Shown one piece after another: positions 61,987 through 64,000 of a stretch of 64,000 bases of DNA. How positions within the stretch are numbered: the stretch's first letter is position 1; each line of letters begins with the position of its first letter. The translations under genes and the position numbers were made by a program. A model generated the notes under the pieces. It saw only the letters and a program-made list of their open reading frames with translations, was not told where the DNA came from and made no database searches. The stretch is from Rubritepida flocculans DSM 14296 (GTDB taxonomy: Bacteria > Pseudomonadota > Alphaproteobacteria > Acetobacterales > Acetobacteraceae): NCBI RefSeq assembly GCF_000425365.1, contig NZ_AUDH01000005.1:1-64000 (forward strand), written 5' to 3'.

Positions 61987-62773
61987 AGGCCTCGGGCGCC
62001 TCATAGGCCACCCAGTGGCCCGCGCCCGGGATCACCGCCTCGAGCAGCGAGGGGTCGGCCTCGCGCAGCACGGCGAGGCGCGCCTCCACCTCCGGCCAGG
62101 CCACCGCGTCGAACTCGCCCCAGATGCCGTTCAGGGGCGCGCGCACGCGGCCGAGCGCATCGCGCAGCGAGGCCCCGGAGGCGAAGCGGCGCGAGCGCAG
62201 CCGCGCATGGCGCGTGTTCCATTCCTGGATGGCGAGCGCGGTCGCGTCGATGCGCGCGGGGTCGCGGATCATCAGCCGCGCGAGGTTCTCGCGGTGCGCG
62301 GCCATCCGCGCCTCGCCCTCCTTCTCGCGCACCTTGAGCAGTTCGAGCGGCGGGCGCGGCAGACCGAGCGAGGCGGCGCCGACGAGCGTGAGGCTCGCCA
62401 CGCGCGCGCCCTCGATGGCGGCGAGATGCCCGCCCACATTGGCGCCGAAGGAGAAGCCGCAGAGGTGGTAGCGCCGCGCGGGGCCGAGCAGCGCCACGAG
62501 CCCCTCGGCCAGCGGGATGGCGGCGTCCTCCGGCGTGCCTTCGCCGGGCGGCATGGCGCTTTCGCCGAGGCCCGGGATGTCGGGCGCTAGCACCGCGTAG
62601 CGGCGCGCGAGAGCGAGGATGTTGCGCAGCCAGTGCCGCCAGCTTCCCGAGCCGCCATGCAGCAGCACGAGCGGCATGCCCTCGCCCCAGAGACGCCAGA
62701 CCGTCTCGCCCTCGCCGCAGGGGGTGCGGCGCAGCGTGGCGCGCCGGTCCAGTTCCTCGATCTCGTCGTTCAT
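61931..62773 (-). CDS. Alpha/beta-fold hydrolase
   Basis: A 280-residue serine hydrolase. The oxyanion segment is LVLLHGGSGSWRHW, the nucleophile elbow GFSFGANVGG, and the final His is in IPGAGHWVAYE, as in meta-cleavage-product or epoxide hydrolase relatives. No signal peptide. The start at 62773 overlaps the stop of the EamA transporter gene (ATGA), and the 3' end overlaps the MFS gene on the opposite strand. The substrate cannot be named. Confidence 0.87.
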   Translation of the reverse strand: MNDEIEELDRRATLRRTPCGEGETVWRLWGEGMPLVLLHGGSGSWRHWLRNILALARRYAVLAPDIPGLGESAMPPGEGTPEDAAIPLAEGLVALLGPARRYHLCGFSFGANVGGHLAAIEGARVASLTLVGAASLGLPRPPLELLKVREKEGEARMAAHRENLARLMIRDPARIDATALAIQEWNTRHARLRSRRFASGASLRDALGRVRAPLNGIWGEFDAVAWPEVEARLAVLREADPSLLEAVIPGAGHWVAYEAPEAFNATLLAMLARREGRTAP

Positions 62774-63640
62774 GCGGGGGTGCTCCTGCCGCGCCGCGCT
62801 TCCACGCGCGCGATCCAGCTCGTGGCGAGGAAGATGACGGCTGCGCCGGCCAGGGTGGAGGCGCTCGGCACCTCGTGGAAGACGAGCCAGCCGAGCGCGG
62901 CCGCCCAGATGAGGTCGAGGAACTTCACCGGCTGGGCGCTCGAGATGTCGGCGAGCTTGTAGGCGGTGGTCAGCAGCCAATGGCCGAGGCTGCCGAGCGC
63001 GCCGCAGAGCAGCACGAGCCCCCATTGCGCGAGGCTCGGCGCCTGCCAGAGCCAGGCGGCCACGGGCAGGGTGAAGAGCGCCACCGTCAGCGCCTGCCAG
63101 GCGACGATCACCTCCGGCCGGTCATGCCGCGTTAGCGCCTTGGCCATCAGGAAGGAGGCGGCGAAGAGCGGGGCGGAGGCGAGCATGATCAGCAGATGCT
63201 GCCCGCCCGCGCCGGTCAGCTTGGGGCCCACCACCACCAGCACCCCCGCGAAGCCCAGCAGCGCCGCGGCCCAGCGCTGCCAGAACATCGGCTCCTTCAG
63301 GAAGAGCACGGCGCCGAGCATGATGAAGAGGGGGGCCGGTGAAGCCGATCGCCGTCATGTCCGCGAAGGCGATGTGGGGCAGGGCGGCGAACCAGAAGAA
63401 CAGCGCCACTGTGTGCGTCGCGCCGCGCAGCACCTGGCCCCCCGGCGCCTTGGGGCGATAGGCCGAGAGGCCCGTGCGCCAGATCAGCGGCAGCATCACC
63501 ACGAGCCCCGCGGCGTAGCGCAGGAACTGCACCTGGAAGGGGGGCAGCTCGCTCGCCAGGCCGCGCAGATTCGCGTTCAGGGCCGCGAAGGTGACGCCTG
63601 CGGCCGCCGCCAGCGCCATGCCCTGCAATGCGGGGTTCAC
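62770..63640 (-). pseudogene. EamA/DMT-type transporter gene with a frameshift
   Basis: Two halves of one ten-helix drug/metabolite transporter lie in different frames. The N-terminal part starts near VNPALQGMALAAAAG (GTG 63640 or ATG 63619) and runs to AIGFTGPPL; the C-terminal part continues LFIMLGAVLFLKEPMFW and runs to the stop at 62770. The break falls at a run of six G (63330-63335), where five would restore the family sequence. It is either a real inactivating insertion or a homopolymer sequencing error. It is coupled to the hydrolase gene. Confidence 0.8.
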
Positions 63641-63840
63641 GGATCGAGCGAGGCCGCCGCGCGAAGGGGCTCGGCGGCGACCGGCCGCAGGCGCCGGGCG
63701 ATGCTGCGCGGGATGTCCAAGGGGCGCATGGCGGGCCGCTCCCAAGTCTGTGGGCGCAGCGTGGCGCGCCGCGCGCCCTTGCGGAAGCCCCCGCGCCCCC
63801 TACCATCGGGCGCAACCTTCCGCTGCCAGGACGCCCCGCG

Positions 63841-64000
63841 ATGCCGGACACGAACCTCCCCTTCGACCCCACGCGCCTGAAGTTCGGCATCGGCCAGCCC
63901 GTGCCGCGGCAGGAGGACCCGAAGCTGCTGCGCGGCCAGGGCCGCTACACCGACGACCTCGCCCTGCCCGGCATGCTCTGGGCGGTGGTGGTGCGCAGCC
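63841..64000 (+). CDS. Molybdopterin-binding hydroxylase large subunit, CoxL type, N-terminus
   Basis: Only 53 residues are in the window; the gene continues past the right edge. The sequence QPVPRQEDPKLLRGQGRYTDDLALPGMLWAVVVRS is the conserved start of the aldehyde oxidase/xanthine dehydrogenase a/b-hammerhead domain in CoxL-like subunits. It is divergent from the transporter gene. This is the third molybdenum hydroxylase large subunit in the window; its small and FAD subunits are presumably downstream. Confidence 0.8.
   Translation, partial: MPDTNLPFDPTRLKFGIGQPVPRQEDPKLLRGQGRYTDDLALPGMLWAVVVRS

Overview
The window is a contiguous, very GC-rich chromosomal segment packed with genes. The gene set (alphaproteobacterial-type SerC, HisZ-PurA pair, tripartite-tricarboxylate (Bug) binding protein, several branched-chain-type ABC transporters, molybdenum hydroxylases) suggests an aerobic alphaproteobacterium, most likely an Acetobacteraceae member of the Roseomonas type. 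That taxonomic guess is inference from gene content and base composition; there is no rRNA here. Most operons are tightly packed with ATGA, GTGA or TGATG stop/start overlaps, which often fixed the start codon.

Layout. 1-373: right end of an IS630-family element. 371-5785 (minus): aromatic meta-cleavage type cluster (LysR regulator, extradiol dioxygenase, secreted esterase, GalB-type 4-oxalomesaconate hydratase, Pht5-like decarboxylase, NAD-binding dehydrogenase). 5798-11346 (minus): ppiD-trpE-[zinc-binding soluble chemoreceptor]-trpG, running without a clear break into the LysR gene. 11429-17441 (plus): housekeeping block tpiA, serC, hisZ, purA and a Bug-type binding protein, with one lipoprotein gene reversed. 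17538-35000: a large divergent locus. Minus arm: livM, livH, two paralogous binding proteins, livF, livG, a two-subunit xanthine-dehydrogenase-type hydroxylase, an AA_synth/DUF1185 protein and an enamidase-like amidohydrolase. Plus arm: FAD subunit, fused [2Fe-2S]-molybdopterin subunit, a 6-hydroxynicotinate-reductase-like protein and a UPF0280/ApbE-like protein. Together they look like uptake, hydroxylation, reduction and ring opening of nicotinate or a similar N-heterocycle, i.e. a reductive nicotinate route in a probable aerobe. 35146-38234 (plus): a repeat-rich exported protein and a PepSY-response regulator-histidine kinase operon. 38262-47614 (minus): a membrane glycosyltransferase, a second complete liv-type transporter and two N-acyl-D-amino-acid deacylase-like genes. 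47710-50119: divergent tyrS and anmK. 50842-57109 (minus): exopolysaccharide operon (priming transferase, flippase, four glycosyltransferases) with an IS5-type remnant at its 3' end. 57635-64000: PuuE-type deacetylase, an atypical DapA-family protein, SDR, greB, MFS transporter, alpha/beta hydrolase, a frameshifted EamA transporter and the start of a CoxL-type gene.

Besides genes, two families of short intergenic palindromes stand out. Family 1 is an ~80-bp unit with 15-nt inverted arms (35.1, 50.2, 57.35 and 57.47 kb), including two copies that differ by a compensatory base-pair change. Family 2 consists of smaller palindromes built on GGCATG-N-CATGCC placed at gene 3' ends (12.2, 17.5, 50.1, 57.6 kb). 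At 57.34-57.64 kb they alternate in one composite locus. No CRISPR array, prophage, tRNA or rRNA gene was seen.
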